A stretch of 5,573 bases of DNA from an uncultured Bacilli bacterium (GTDB lineage: Bacteria; Bacillota_I; Bacilli_A; RF39; UBA660), in the NCBI GenBank assembly GCA_947631525.1, contig CANRLQ010000064.1, positions 1 through 5,573 of the forward strand. Direction: 5' to 3'. Within the stretch, counting starts at the first letter, position 1; each line of letters begins with the position of its first letter. A program made the position numbers and the translations under genes. The notes beneath the pieces were generated by a model, which had not been told where the DNA came from, did not search any database, and worked only from the letters and a program-made list of their open reading frames with translations. Shown here in pieces: positions 5,062 to 5,573 of the stretch.

Positions 5062-5153
5062 ATTTTTCTAATAAATGTTGCTGTTTTTATATAATTTAAA
5101 TCATCTACCATTTCATCAAATATTTTATTAATATCTATATATTTATATCTCAT
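5052..5153 (-). CDS. Uncalled small protein, 33 residues
   Basis: From ATG at 5153 to TAG at 5052 an open frame encodes 33 residues, beginning MRYKYIDINKIFDEMVDD and ending in the basic FIRKIKK. The ribosome-binding site GAGGTG (5161-5166) is seven bases upstream, as good as any in the window, and the stop falls in a terminator stem as for the annotated genes here. Predicted content is one amphipathic, soluble helix, acidic in the middle and basic at the end, with no cysteine and no membrane segment. I recognise no family. It is convergent with yuzA, with seven bases between the stops. It could instead be chance in AT-rich sequence or a leader peptide, but the start signal makes translation likely. 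Confidence 0.55.
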   Translation of the reverse strand: MRYKYIDINKIFDEMVDDLNYIKTATFIRKIKK

Positions 5154-5182
5154 CTTAGTTCACCTCAAAACTACAATAACAT

Positions 5183-5213
5183 ATCATATTTACTTTTTCT
5201 TTAGTTTCGACAA
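5183..5213 (-). promoter_or_regulatory. Weak promoter candidate for the small ORF, with inverted repeat at the -35
   Basis: On the minus strand TATGAT (5183-5188) differs from the -10 consensus at one base. The nearest -35, TTGTCG (5208-5213), is poor and 19 bp away. TAGTTT (5202-5207) and AAACTA (5213-5218), with a 5-nt loop, form an inverted repeat over the -35; it has no T-run, so an operator is more likely than a terminator. Confidence 0.3.
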
Positions 5214-5264
5214 AACTAGAAAAAATTAGAACTTCAAATATATTAATTTTTTTCTTGTAAAATT

Positions 5265-5294
5265 AATAATTTATATAGTAAATTATTTTTTTTT
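5265..5294 (+). other. AT-only stem-loop with T9 tract upstream of recU
   Basis: AATAATTTA (5265-5273) and TAAATTATT (5279-5287) are perfect 9-bp arms around TATAG, followed without a gap by T to 5294 (nine T in all). The shape is that of a plus-strand intrinsic terminator, but with no G-C pair. No plus-strand gene lies between the yuzA terminator and this point. It could end a short transcript, act as an attenuator before recU, or be compositional chance. Confidence 0.35.
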
Positions 5295-5298
5295 ATAG

Positions 5299-5317
5299 TA
5301 TAATTATGTAAGGTGAT
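5299..5317 (+). promoter_or_regulatory. -10 box and ribosome-binding site of recU
   Basis: TATAAT at 5299-5304 is a perfect -10, but the -35 region (5276-5281) is inside the AT stem-loop and is not a match. The ribosome-binding site AGGTGAT (5311-5317) supports the ATG at 5321. A start near 5311 would leave a leader of about 10 nt. Confidence 0.55.
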
Positions 5318-5320
5318 AAT

Positions 5321-5573
5321 ATGAAGTATCCAACAAGTATAACAAAATCAAAAAAAATAGTTTCATATGGTAACCGTGGTATGAGTTTAGAAAATGATAT
5401 AAATGAAACAAATAATTTTTATTTAGTTAATGATATTGCTGTTATTTATAAAAAACCCACACCTATTACTATTACAAAAGTTGATTTTGCGTCAAGAAAA
5501 GACGCAGTTATAAAAGAAGCATATTTTAAAATACCATCAACTACTGATTATAATGGGATATATAAAGGTAAAT
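5321..5573 (+). CDS. recU: Holliday junction resolvase RecU (N-terminal part, cut by window end)
   Basis: The frame from ATG at 5321 stays open to the window edge, giving 84 residues. RecU cuts four-way DNA junctions during recombination and chromosome segregation in Firmicutes and Mollicutes. The match is clear: NRGMSLENDIN (18-28), NDIAVIYKKPTPI (37-49), AVIKEAYFK (62-70) and STTDYNGIYKGK (73-84). With an offset of 12 to B. subtilis RecU (from memory), Asp76 is the metal-binding catalytic Asp88, and Lys44 and Arg59 correspond to Lys56 and Arg71. The Glu-x-Lys half of the active site (FEAKET in relatives) would follow just beyond the window. The N-terminus is about 12 residues shorter than in B. 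subtilis. In many relatives the next gene is the penicillin-binding protein ponA; that cannot be seen here. Confidence 0.96.
   Translation, partial: MKYPTSITKSKKIVSYGNRGMSLENDINETNNFYLVNDIAVIYKKPTPITITKVDFASRKDAVIKEAYFKIPSTTDYNGIYKGK

Overview
This window is a chromosomal segment from a very AT-rich, Gram-positive-type bacterium (Bacillota; probably a low-GC Bacilli or Acholeplasma/RF39-like lineage, which is my inference). The grounds are the 5' end of a 16S rRNA gene, a DUF402/NtdP phosphatase, a YuzA-like DUF378 protein, a lipoprotein with a LolA-like fold, and RecU, the Holliday-junction resolvase of Firmicutes and Mollicutes. All ten tryptophans in the intact genes are TGG and every visible stop is TAA or TAG. 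This argues against the UGA=Trp code of Mycoplasma and Spiroplasma.

Layout. Positions 1-70 are the first ~70 nt of a 16S rRNA gene on the minus strand. Positions 71-447 are its control region. It has two near-identical sigma-A promoters in tandem (TTGACT-N17-TATATT, 115 bp apart), A/T tracts upstream of each, a boxB-like hairpin and a boxA antitermination element. Five minus-strand genes follow, read from right to left: a lipoprotein (3735-4724), a small membrane-anchored protein with a possible degenerate thioredoxin-like domain (3166-3678), a class-I glutamine amidotransferase/C26 hydrolase (2388-3095), a C-terminal processing protease (1091-2317) and NtdP (448-1008). Most of these have their own promoter and terminator, so they look like consecutive single-gene units rather than one operon. 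The lipoprotein is divergent from a plus-strand DUF378 membrane protein (4835-5044). That gene converges on a previously uncalled 33-codon minus-strand small ORF (5052-5153) across one shared bidirectional terminator. The window ends inside recU (5321 onward, plus strand).

Functionally the genes are housekeeping or cell-envelope: ribosome synthesis, nucleotide clean-up, extracytoplasmic proteolysis, an envelope lipoprotein and recombination. I see no mobile element, CRISPR array, tRNA or defence system, and no clear evidence of a new multi-gene system. The most interesting signals are regulatory compaction: stop codons embedded in terminator stems, promoters placed so close to the ribosome-binding site that leaders would be only about 10 nt, the duplicated rRNA promoter with boxB/boxA leader, and the uncalled small ORF.
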